A DNA stretch of 26,941 nucleotides, from positions 1 to 26,941 of IMG/VR virus record IMGVR_UViG_3300047388_000210, one strand, 5' to 3'. Positions 20,716 to 26,941 of this stretch are shown here, one piece after another (the first letter of the stretch is position 1; every line of letters begins with the position of its first letter). The notes beneath the pieces were generated by a model. That model did no database searches. It saw only the letters and a list, made by a program, of their open reading frames with translations, and had not been told where the DNA came from. Both the position numbers and the translations under genes were made by a program. The DNA comes from a virus.

Positions 20716-22206
20716 ATGAGGCATCAGTTCAAGGCCCTTGTCGTGGCCGCCGCCGCCGTTGCGGCCCTCTCCCTGCTCGCCGTCCCCGCGATGGCAGGTT
20801 CCCCCGCGCACCAGCACGCGCTCTCCAACGGCAGCGCGCCGCTGACCCCCACCTCCGGACTCGTCGGCCTCAAGGACCCCGTGTACACGGTGACGAACGC
20901 TGCAGGTGGCGGCGATGCACTCACCGTCGCCGGCGCGAGGAGCCTGTTCGTCAACAGCGGGGCTAACGTCATCAGCTACGGCGCACCCGACTGCTTCACG
21001 GGCAACACGTGCGGTGACCCGCAGACTAGCTCTTGTGCTACGAATGCGGCCACTGGCTGTCACAACGGGACGGTCAGCCAGGCCAACTTCGAGACACAGC
21101 TTGGGACCATCCTTAAAAGCAGCGCCAACAGCGGCCTGGGGGACCCGAGTATCGTTCTCCAGTTGTTCCCCGTCAATTTCAGCAACGGGACGTGCCCTCC
21201 CGGCACCGCTACGATCTGTGGTTCCAGCTTCTGCCCGACGCTCACCACTCAAGGTGCCGCGAGCCCGTCTTCCACGGAGTGGGGCCTGGACCTGGCGGCG
21301 GACAAGACGATCGTGGACTCGCTCGCTGCCGCGGTGAGCACGACTGGGGTGTCGCCGGCGTACGTGTTCTTGGAGTCGTCCAACGAGGGCGAGAACCAGT
21401 GCTGGTCCAAGTGGGGCTACACCAGCACGGTGCAGACTGGAGTGTCCAAGGCCCTCGGGCACATGTATGCGGCGGTGATGACGGGCACTGGCGGGCTCCT
21501 CACCTATGCCGCTAACGCCCTGCCCGGCTCCGGCGTTGCCGCTGACGGGTACATCGGCACCGCCGGCGGCATCCTCCGGGGCGATTCGTGCGTGACCAAC
21601 GTCAACTTCAGCTACGGCTACAAGTGCACTTTCACCAAGGCGTCTGCGCAGGTGGCCGACTTCAACAACGCGATCAAGACCGACGCAGGCAGCTCTGCGT
21701 ACCCCGGCCTGGAATCCATCCACTCCTACTGCCACAGCCCCGACTTCACCACGACGTCCGGCTACACGCTCGACAACAACGAGTGCTACGCCTACTACAA
21801 CCAGTGGCGGACAATGGCGGCGGGCCAGATCAACACCATCTGGGGTTCCACCGCGGTGAGCCTGATGGGCTTCGGCGTAACCGAGTGGCAGGCCGGGGTG
21901 TGCGGCTCCACCAACGCCACCTGCTGGAGCGGCTTCCAGAACGGCGCGAGCAACGGCACGGCCACGTACGACAGCGGCTTCTGGACAATGCTCACCGGCA
22001 ACAGCACCTTTTTCGGCACCACGGGCACGGCATACTTCCTCCAGGTGCAGTTCGATGATGCCGGGAACGCTGACGGCCAGGGTCTTCCTGGCGCGCCAGA
22101 CAACAACGCGCACCCCTCAGGCAACTACAACGTGATCCAGGAGGCCGGAACAAAGGGGGAGGGTTACACGGCCTTCTGCAATGCCGGAGCAGGAACTGGC
22201 TGCTAG
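20716..22206 (+). CDS. Secreted glycoside-hydrolase-like protein (clan GH-A pattern)
   Basis: A 496-aa protein read from the ATG at 20716 behind AAGGAAGGGA; a GTG at 20686 is the alternative. Residues 1-27 are a clear Sec signal peptide: basic MRHQFK, a hydrophobic stretch of Ala/Val/Leu, and AMA as cleavage site. The mature part has 16 Cys, likely disulfide-bonded. VFLESSNEGE with N223-E224 and GFGVTEWQ with E390 fit the acid/base and nucleophile of TIM-barrel GH-A glycosidases, and IHSYCH lies between them. A substrate cannot be read. An exported enzyme is unusual among connector and tail genes. Confidence 0.6.
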   Translation: MRHQFKALVVAAAAVAALSLLAVPAMAGSPAHQHALSNGSAPLTPTSGLVGLKDPVYTVTNAAGGGDALTVAGARSLFVNSGANVISYGAPDCFTGNTCGDPQTSSCATNAATGCHNGTVSQANFETQLGTILKSSANSGLGDPSIVLQLFPVNFSNGTCPPGTATICGSSFCPTLTTQGAASPSSTEWGLDLAADKTIVDSLAAAVSTTGVSPAYVFLESSNEGENQCWSKWGYTSTVQTGVSKALGHMYAAVMTGTGGLLTYAANALPGSGVAADGYIGTAGGILRGDSCVTNVNFSYGYKCTFTKASAQVADFNNAIKTDAGSSAYPGLESIHSYCHSPDFTTTSGYTLDNNECYAYYNQWRTMAAGQINTIWGSTAVSLMGFGVTEWQAGVCGSTNATCWSGFQNGASNGTATYDSGFWTMLTGNSTFFGTTGTAYFLQVQFDDAGNADGQGLPGAPDNNAHPSGNYNVIQEAGTKGEGYTAFCNAGAGTGC

Positions 22207-22274
22207 CCGGCAGCATGTTCCCCGTGTCGCCAGGCACGGCGGTCCGGTACACCCCAGCCTGAAGGGACCACCCG

Positions 22275-22787
22275 GTGACCACAGCCGACGCGGAAGCCCG
22301 CGAGGCGGCGTGGCTCGCGACCACCACCGACACGCTGCCCGCCCTGCTTGCCACCGCTGGCGGCCCGTTTGAGATCGTGCAGGCGTTCTGGCCGGGGGCG
22401 AAGTTCGCGGCGAGGCGGAACGCGGTCTACGTGCAGCGGACCCGGGCCATCATGCCCCGGTTCGGCGGCCGGCGGATCATGCCCGGCTACCAGTTCCTGC
22501 TCAAGATCGTGTGGCCGCTGAAAGCCACCGTGGCGGGGATCGCCGAAACCGAGGCGCAGAACCTCGCCAACGCCGTTGAGTTGCTGCTCCAGCGGATCGA
22601 CGGCCTCCCGGGCGACAAGACCCACAATGGCCGGTTCCTGTCCGCCGGGGAAGGCCTGGAGGGCACTTCGCTGGCCGGCTTGCACCCGGTGGTGGACTTC
22701 CTTGACCCCGAGGTGACGATCCCGCAGAACGGGTGGCTGCGCGCGCAGATCACCTACCCGGCGAACGATGTCGAGATTCTGGGCTGA
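22275..22787 (+). CDS. Tail-terminator/tail-completion-like protein
   Basis: A 170-aa protein from the GTG at 22275 behind GAAGGGA. It has a long helix (AEAREAAWLATTTDTLPALL), a basic centre, a second helix (EAQNLANAVELLLQRIDGLP) and a final strand with WLRAQITYPANDVEIL. This helix-plus-sheet arrangement and position after the connector are what is expected of a tail-terminator or head-tail joining protein. No catalytic motif. The assignment is by context and shape only. Confidence 0.5.
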   Translation: MTTADAEAREAAWLATTTDTLPALLATAGGPFEIVQAFWPGAKFAARRNAVYVQRTRAIMPRFGGRRIMPGYQFLLKIVWPLKATVAGIAETEAQNLANAVELLLQRIDGLPGDKTHNGRFLSAGEGLEGTSLAGLHPVVDFLDPEVTIPQNGWLRAQITYPANDVEILG

Positions 22788-22808
22788 CGACGCGGCGGTG
22801 CGGCCTAG

Positions 22809-23027
22809 TTACCGCGGTGGCCCCTCAAGGATGACGGGGACCAGGCATTCGCCCAGGTCATACGGGGATGCCTTGCACCAGTCCCGGCCGTAGAAGTCAC
22901 TCCAGCGGGACCATTCCCGGCCGTACTTCGCGGCTTCCGCTGGGAGGTACCGGCGGCGTGACACCTGCTTGCCGCACTGAATGCACTCGCCGTGCTGAAA
23001 CCGCTGGCTGACCTCGGTCTCGCTCAT
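22809..23027 (-). CDS. Minus-strand small zinc-binding protein
   Basis: A 72-aa protein, the only convincing minus-strand gene here. It contains HGECIQCGKQV, then a Trp/Tyr-rich section (AKYGREWSRWSDFYGRDWC) and a last Cys in LGECLVPV, giving CxxC plus two further Cys for a zinc site. The ATG at 23027 has no clear Shine-Dalgarno, but a TAAGCT -10 lies 6 nt upstream. No + strand gene covers 22788-23064. It may be an independently expressed moron or an accessory gene. Confidence 0.6.
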   Translation of the reverse strand: MSETEVSQRFQHGECIQCGKQVSRRRYLPAEAAKYGREWSRWSDFYGRDWCKASPYDLGECLVPVILEGPPR

Positions 23028-23039
23028 CTTCGCAGCTTA
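23028..23039 (-). promoter_or_regulatory. Leaderless-type -10 for the minus-strand gene
   Basis: On the minus strand TAAGCT (23039-23034) is followed by six bases and then the ATG at 23027. The spacing is the same as for TAAACT before the gene at 174. No consensus -35 was seen. Confidence 0.45.
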
Positions 23040-23064
23040 ACCCGGGGTTCCTTGACGTGGGGAG

Positions 23065-23409
23065 ATGGTCATCATCCTTCATATCCAGTGCAAGCAGTGC
23101 GGCGCGTGGACAACCACTGTGGACGGCGCCAGCCCTGACGCGGCCCTGACATGCCCGTGCTGCCCGGAGGCCCACGACCACGCTGCCGTAGCGAACGCCT
23201 GCCCCGGTGTGGGCCTGCGCCACGCGAAAGCCCCGTGCCCGGAACCGGCTAGCGGCGCCGGGTGCCTGGTGGTCACCGAAGCGGGCGAGGACTGCCCGGG
23301 CGGCCACTGCGGCCTAGGCGTTGACGGATGCACCGTGTGCCGCCCGGTGACCATCACCCTCATGGCTGGCTCGGCCTCTGTTCCCGCTGTGATAACCGCC
23401 GGAGGCTGA
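23065..23409 (+). CDS. Cys-rich zinc-binding-like protein
   Basis: A 114-aa protein from the ATG at 23065, divergent from the minus-strand gene with 37 bp between them. It begins with a two-knuckle ribbon (CKQCGAWTT, then CPCCPEAHDH). A second Cys-rich half follows, CPGGHCGLGVDGCTVC, with a hydrophobic end. GGGGAG directly abuts the ATG, which is a poor spacing, so the true start may be elsewhere. No family can be named. Confidence 0.5.
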   Translation: MVIILHIQCKQCGAWTTTVDGASPDAALTCPCCPEAHDHAAVANACPGVGLRHAKAPCPEPASGAGCLVVTEAGEDCPGGHCGLGVDGCTVCRPVTITLMAGSASVPAVITAGG

Positions 23410-23410
23410 C

Positions 23411-23872
23411 ATGCCAAACATGACTGACCGGAACACCGGCGGCAACAACCTGATCAACTGGCTGATGCAGGCGATCTACTGCCTGACGGCGACAACGACG
23501 TACACGCCCGGCGCGGGCGGCCCGTCAGCGAAGCTGGTCACGCCGCCGTTCAAGTTGCGGCTGATGACCGCGATGGCCGGCGGCCAGACGGCCAACAACA
23601 CCGAGTTGTCCGCCACCGGGTACACCGCGACGGGCAGCACGATGGGCTCGCCTGCGTTCGGCAACCCGGCCGCTGGCGTGATCAGTAACTCGAACGTCGT
23701 GTCGTGGACCGCTGGTGCCGCCTGGTCGGCAGTCATCGGCATCGAAATCTGGGACAGCGCGGCCACGCCGCTGCGGTACCTGCAGGGCTCGATCACCTCG
23801 GTCACTTTGGCGAACGGGAACACGCTGACCTTCGCCGCCGCATCCATCACAGCCGACGCGAGCGTCTGGTAA
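23411..23872 (+). CDS. Virion structural protein (tail-fiber-associated type)
   Basis: A 153-aa protein from the ATG at 23411. The central pattern, FKLRLMTAMAGGQTANNTEL, then GYTATGSTMGSPAFG, VVSWTAGAAWSAVIGIEIWD and LANGNTLTFAAASITADA, is that of a widespread phage beta-sandwich protein encoded near minor tail genes. It is likely a small virion component on the tail tip or head surface. The following gene is 13 bp away behind AAAGGGGAA. Confidence 0.65.
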   Translation: MPNMTDRNTGGNNLINWLMQAIYCLTATTTYTPGAGGPSAKLVTPPFKLRLMTAMAGGQTANNTELSATGYTATGSTMGSPAFGNPAAGVISNSNVVSWTAGAAWSAVIGIEIWDSAATPLRYLQGSITSVTLANGNTLTFAAASITADASVW

Positions 23873-23885
23873 AGGGGAATGACTG

Positions 23886-24350
23886 ATGGCTGAGCACCTG
23901 TACGAGGGCGGATTCACCTTCACCACTGGCGCTGCCGCCGCATCGTTCGGCGAGATCATCGCCGCCGCCATCGCCGCCGGGAAGCGGCTGCCCGAGATCC
24001 GTGAGATCGGGATCTTCAACCAGTCCGGTGTCGCCGCCGAGATCGGGGTTGGCCGCCCGGCCGCCGTTGGCATCACGCCCGCGACGCTGACCACCGTGCA
24101 GGCGCTGCACGCGGCCGACGTGATCGCCGGGAACACGACGATCGCCAAGACCTGGGGCACCGCGCCGACCGCGCCGACCAACTTCATGCGCCGCGCCGAG
24201 CTGCAGGGCGTGGTCGGTGCCGGGATCATCTGGACCTGGGGCCAGGGCGAGTTCGCCCTGTGGTCCGCCTCGGCGATCGGCACGATCGTCCTCTGGCAGA
24301 TCAGCGCGCTCGCGGTTACTTACGACTGCTACGTCAAAGTAGCGGAATGA
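23886..24350 (+). CDS. Virion structural protein
   Basis: A 154-aa protein from the ATG at 23886. The segments REIGIFNQSGVAAEIGVGRP, AKTWGTAPTAPTNFMRRAEL and GAGIIWTWGQGEFAL belong to a recurrent small phage structural protein with a beta-sandwich-like sequence. Its place beside another structural gene supports a virion role; the exact site is unknown. Confidence 0.6.
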   Translation: MAEHLYEGGFTFTTGAAAASFGEIIAAAIAAGKRLPEIREIGIFNQSGVAAEIGVGRPAAVGITPATLTTVQALHAADVIAGNTTIAKTWGTAPTAPTNFMRRAELQGVVGAGIIWTWGQGEFALWSASAIGTIVLWQISALAVTYDCYVKVAE

Positions 24351-24372
24351 TCACTGACGGTAGCCCAGGGTA

Positions 24373-24552
24373 ATGAAGTTCTACGACCACGGCCAGCATG
24401 TGCGCTGCCGCGCCGATGGGCGCACCGGCCACGTGAAGGACATCGAGGGCGTGCTCGCGAACATCCTCTGGGACGACGGGGCCCCGGACCAGTGGCTGCA
24501 TGTGGACGAGCTTGAGGCCGGCCCGGGGGAGCCCATCGCCATCCCGTGCTGA
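24373..24552 (+). CDS. 59-aa SH3/KOW-like small protein
   Basis: An ATG at 24373 (AGGG 3 nt upstream) opens a 59-aa frame to the TGA at 24550-24552. The sequence GQHVRCRADGRTGHVKDIEG, then ANILWDDG and QWLHVDELE reads as a small SH3-like barrel, a type common in phage and bacterial accessory proteins. No function can be given. Confidence 0.6.
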   Translation: MKFYDHGQHVRCRADGRTGHVKDIEGVLANILWDDGAPDQWLHVDELEAGPGEPIAIPC

Positions 24553-24579
24553 CCGGGCGGGCTCTCGTAGGGAGCGGAC

Positions 24580-26941
24580 ATGGGGAGCCTCTCCAACACC
24601 GTTGACGGCACCAGCGGGACCGCGATCAGCAACGCCAACTCCGCTGGCCCCAACCAGTTCAACACGGTCTCAGTCACCGGCACCGGCACCACCCTCACCT
24701 ACGACACCGCCCACGTCCACGCGGGCAGCACCGCAGCCAAGTTCAGCCTGGCCGCGATCTCCTCCACCGCGTACCTCGACTGGTCGGCGCTGCCCACCAC
24801 GCCATCGGCGAATGTTTACGTCCGGTTCTACGCCTACCTGACGGCGCTGCCGTCAGCGAACACTGTGCTGGCGAAGTTCCTCAACGGGGCCGCCGTCGAG
24901 TCTTCGATCCAGTTGCAGACGACGGGCATCGTCCGCACCCTTAACAACGCCGGTGGCACGCTGGGGTCGCTGACCGAGTCGTTCCCGCTGAACCAGTGGG
25001 TGCGGGTCGAGTTCGAGGTCACCGGCATTACGACTACCACCTCGACAACGGTGGCGTGCCGGATCTTCTCCGGCGCCAACCTGGAGACCAGCACCCCGGA
25101 CACCGGCGGGTCGGTCTCCACCGCGGGCACCAGCCTGTCCGGCACGGTCACCGACCTGCGCGTCGGCACCTCGTCGGCGGTGGTGGAGACCAGCACATTC
25201 ACCTACTGGCTCGATGACATCGCTTACAGCGATGTCGCCACTCCCGGCCCGCAAGCACTGGCGCTTGTGCGGGCCGCGCCGCTGCCGCTGCCGCCGGCAG
25301 TGCCCGTGCAGCAGCCCCGTATTGTCGGCGTCCCGGCCGGGGCGTTCACCGCCGTGGCGGCCCTGTCCGGCTCCGGCACCCTCACCGCGTCGCCGGTGTT
25401 CGCTGGGACCGCCGCCCTGACCGGCACGGGCACGCTGACAGTGGCCGCGCCCGGAATCGCCGGGCTGCCGGTCACCCAGGCAGTGGCACAGCCGCCCCGC
25501 CCTGCCCCGCCGCCGCCCGGGCAGATCATCGGGCCGGCTGTGCTGGCGGTCGCCGGTGCTGCATCGCTCACCGGTTCCGGCACCCTGACCGCGAGCCCCG
25601 TGTTCGCCGGCTCTGCGGCCCTGACCGGTTCGGGCACACTGACCGCCGCGCCAAGCGTGGGCGGCCCGATCGGCGCCATCCAGGCGGTTCGCGCCCAGCC
25701 TGGGCCCGCCCAGCCACCCCCGCCGCAGATCATCGGCAGCACGCCCCCCGCCCCGCCGGGCACCGCCGCCCTGTCGGGCTCGGGCACGCTGACGGCGGCC
25801 CCGGTATTCACCGGCACGGCCACCCTGACGGGCTCCGGCACCCTGACGGCAGCCCCCGCCTTCACTGCCACCGCCGCCCTGTCCGGGACCGGCACGCTAT
25901 CGGCCGCACCCGTGTTCGCTGCCGCGGCCGCCCTGTCCGGCTCGGGCACCTTGGCCGCCGCGCCCGTCTTCACCGCCGCCGCCACCCTGTCCGGTTCCGG
26001 CACGCTCACCGCCGTCTCCACGGTCACGGCCCCAGTGCCGTCGGTGATCATCCAGGCTCCCGCCGCGCCACGCGCCCCGCCACCGCCACCGTCGCCGCAG
26101 ATCATCCCAGCGGTGCAGAACCAGTTGTTCGTCGTCGTCGTCGCCGACATGCAGCCCGGAGGGGGCGTCAACCCGCCGCCTTCGGTGGTCGGCGCCCAGG
26201 TCGCCGGGCTGAACCCCGCGCCCGACCTGGTGCTGATGCCCGGCGACCTGGCCAACGACGGCACCACCGCCCAGTACGGCTTCTTCAACACCATGTACGG
26301 GAGCCTGCTGTCCAGGATTTTCCCCGTCCCGGGCAACCACGACTGGGTGCCAGGGAACCTGACCCAGTACGACACGTACTTCGGCAGCCAGGACTCCCCG
26401 CCGCATTACTTCAGCTTCAACACCGCCAACGGCTGGCACATCATCGGCCTGGAGTCCGACGCCGCCGCCGTGGGCGCGCCGAACATCGGCACCACCCAGT
26501 ACAACTGGCTCGCCGCCGACCTGGCCGCGAACCGGGGCAAGCCGATTCTCGCGTTCTGGCATCACCCGCGCTGGTCTGACGGCACCAACGCCGCCGACCC
26601 GGGCGGCACCAACGACTCGGTCGTCATGCGCGACCCGTGGAACCTGCTCCGGGCATACGCTGCCGACCTGGTGATGGTCGGGCACTGCCACTCCTACCAG
26701 CGGTTCCCGAAATGGGATGCTAACGCCAGCGCCGACCCGCTGGGCATCGCCGAGTTCGTCGTCGGCACCGGCGGTTCCGGGCTGTTCACGCTGAACTCGA
26801 CGCAGCGGTCGGTGGTGAACTCCTACCAGGCCGCTGCGTATGACCAGCTCAACAGCCAGTGGTTCGGCTACCTGAAACTGTGGCTGACCGAGTCGTCGTA
26901 CTCGTGGCAGTTCATCTCCCAGAACGCCGCCGGCAGCCAGA
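24580..26941 (+). CDS. Modular virion-type protein: lectin-like, 18-aa repeats, metallophosphoesterase (3' end missing)
   Basis: Open from the ATG at 24580 to the end of the window (787 codons). Residues 1-213 read as a LamG/concanavalin-like jelly roll ending in YWLDDIAYSD. Residues about 215-510 alternate Pro-rich linkers with nine 18-residue repeats of the GSGTLTAAPVF type. Residues about 515-787 are a calcineurin-like/purple-acid-phosphatase-type metallophosphoesterase: D523 (ADMQ), D556 (GDLAND), N586-H587 (GNHD), H661/H662 (WHHP) and H702/H704 (GHCHSYQR). The first motif is DMQ, not DxH. It probably acts on a phosphoester in the host envelope, as a tail or fiber enzyme; this is inferred. 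No signal peptide is seen. Confidence 0.8.
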   Translation, partial: MGSLSNTVDGTSGTAISNANSAGPNQFNTVSVTGTGTTLTYDTAHVHAGSTAAKFSLAAISSTAYLDWSALPTTPSANVYVRFYAYLTALPSANTVLAKFLNGAAVESSIQLQTTGIVRTLNNAGGTLGSLTESFPLNQWVRVEFEVTGITTTTSTTVACRIFSGANLETSTPDTGGSVSTAGTSLSGTVTDLRVGTSSAVVETSTFTYWLDDIAYSDVATPGPQALALVRAAPLPLPPAVPVQQPRIVGVPAGAFTAVAALSGSGTLTASPVFAGTAALTGTGTLTVAAPGIAGLPVTQAVAQPPRPAPPPPGQIIGPAVLAVAGAASLTGSGTLTASPVFAGSAALTGSGTLTAAPSVGGPIGAIQAVRAQPGPAQPPPPQIIGSTPPAPPGTAALSGSGTLTAAPVFTGTATLTGSGTLTAAPAFTATAALSGTGTLSAAPVFAAAAALSGSGTLAAAPVFTAAATLSGSGTLTAVSTVTAPVPSVIIQAPAAPRAPPPPPSPQIIPAVQNQLFVVVVADMQPGGGVNPPPSVVGAQVAGLNPAPDLVLMPGDLANDGTTAQYGFFNTMYGSLLSRIFPVPGNHDWVPGNLTQYDTYFGSQDSPPHYFSFNTANGWHIIGLESDAAAVGAPNIGTTQYNWLAADLAANRGKPILAFWHHPRWSDGTNAADPGGTNDSVVMRDPWNLLRAYAADLVMVGHCHSYQRFPKWDANASADPLGIAEFVVGTGGSGLFTLNSTQRSVVNSYQAAAYDQLNSQWFGYLKLWLTESSYSWQFISQNAAGSQ
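25357..26034 (+). repeat. Nine 54-bp repeats in a 204-bp higher-order array
   Basis: Copies of an 18-codon unit (consensus near AALSGSGTLTAAPVFTGT) lie at 25357-25464 (two), 25561-25668 (two) and 25765-26034 (five). The intervening linkers are both exactly 96 bp, so pairs recur every 204 bp. The linkers share QAV...QPP...PPP and QIIG-type ends. Copies differ at synonymous positions, so this is an old or selected array and not a recent slip. Confidence 0.85.

Noticed and set aside
20566-22113. 515-aa minus-strand open frame
   Set aside because: It is opposite the secreted enzyme, which has a signal peptide and a ribosome binding site. The minus frame has neither.
25357-26034. CRISPR-like repeat array
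   Set aside because: Units are 54 bp, contiguous or with equal in-frame linkers, and encode a repeated peptide; no spacers of independent sequence.
25224-26375. 383-aa minus-strand repeat protein (VPEPDRAA-type repeats)
   Set aside because: It is the antisense reading of the 54-bp coding repeats. The + frame ends in a recognisable metallophosphoesterase, so the + strand is the coding one.

Overview
The window is a phage (or prophage) segment of high-GC actinobacterial character. Almost every gene is on the + strand, starts and stops overlap as GTGA or ATGA, GTG and TTG starts are common, and third codon positions are very GC-rich. Several small proteins resemble families recurrent in actinophages: a DUF6221-like protein, a CTCPVLDNNHG...CPLH protein, HGxxxGYxxxGCRCxxCK-type proteins, and a protein of the FSDGTVVIRW/HGH type. 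No integrase, repressor, tRNA, rRNA or CRISPR array was found. A free phage, a prophage fragment and a metagenomic contig are all possible. All family names come from reading the translations, not from database searches.

Layout. (1) 1-5286: a run of about 17 tiny genes behind a leaderless-type promoter. It opens with a ribbon-helix-helix protein and includes several one- or two-zinc-ribbon proteins and two small membrane proteins. (2) 5287-7623: a GmhB-like HAD phosphatase with its zinc loop, more small zinc-ribbon proteins, and a 310-aa Cys-rich protein of unknown function. (3) 7624-9551: a promoter and terminator, an HTH protein, a 49-aa membrane peptide, a permuted papain-like (YiiX/NlpC-P60-type) hydrolase, a frameshifted small gene and a terminase-small-subunit-like protein. 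(4) 9508-18826: packaging and head genes. These are the large terminase, an HK97-type portal carrying two ParB-like C-terminal domains, a stand-alone ParB-like protein, two beta-rich structural proteins, a 636-aa protease-scaffold protein, and a major capsid protein with a probable Ig/FnIII-type insertion. (5) 18911-26941: post-capsid genes. These include a head-tail connector, a secreted putative glycoside hydrolase, a tail-terminator-like protein, two or three virion structural proteins, and a large modular protein (lectin-like, 18-residue repeats, metallophosphoesterase) that runs off the end. One short gene at 22809-23027 lies on the minus strand behind a second leaderless-type -10.

How it fits together. 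Small and large terminase subunits package DNA through the portal. The 636-aa protein probably supplies both maturation protease and scaffold. The capsid protein and connector follow in the usual order. The least ordinary features are the three ParB-like domains tied to the portal, the signal-peptide-bearing glycosidase-like gene inside the connector/tail block, the repeat-rich phosphoesterase at the end, and the homopolymer frameshift at 8743-8749.
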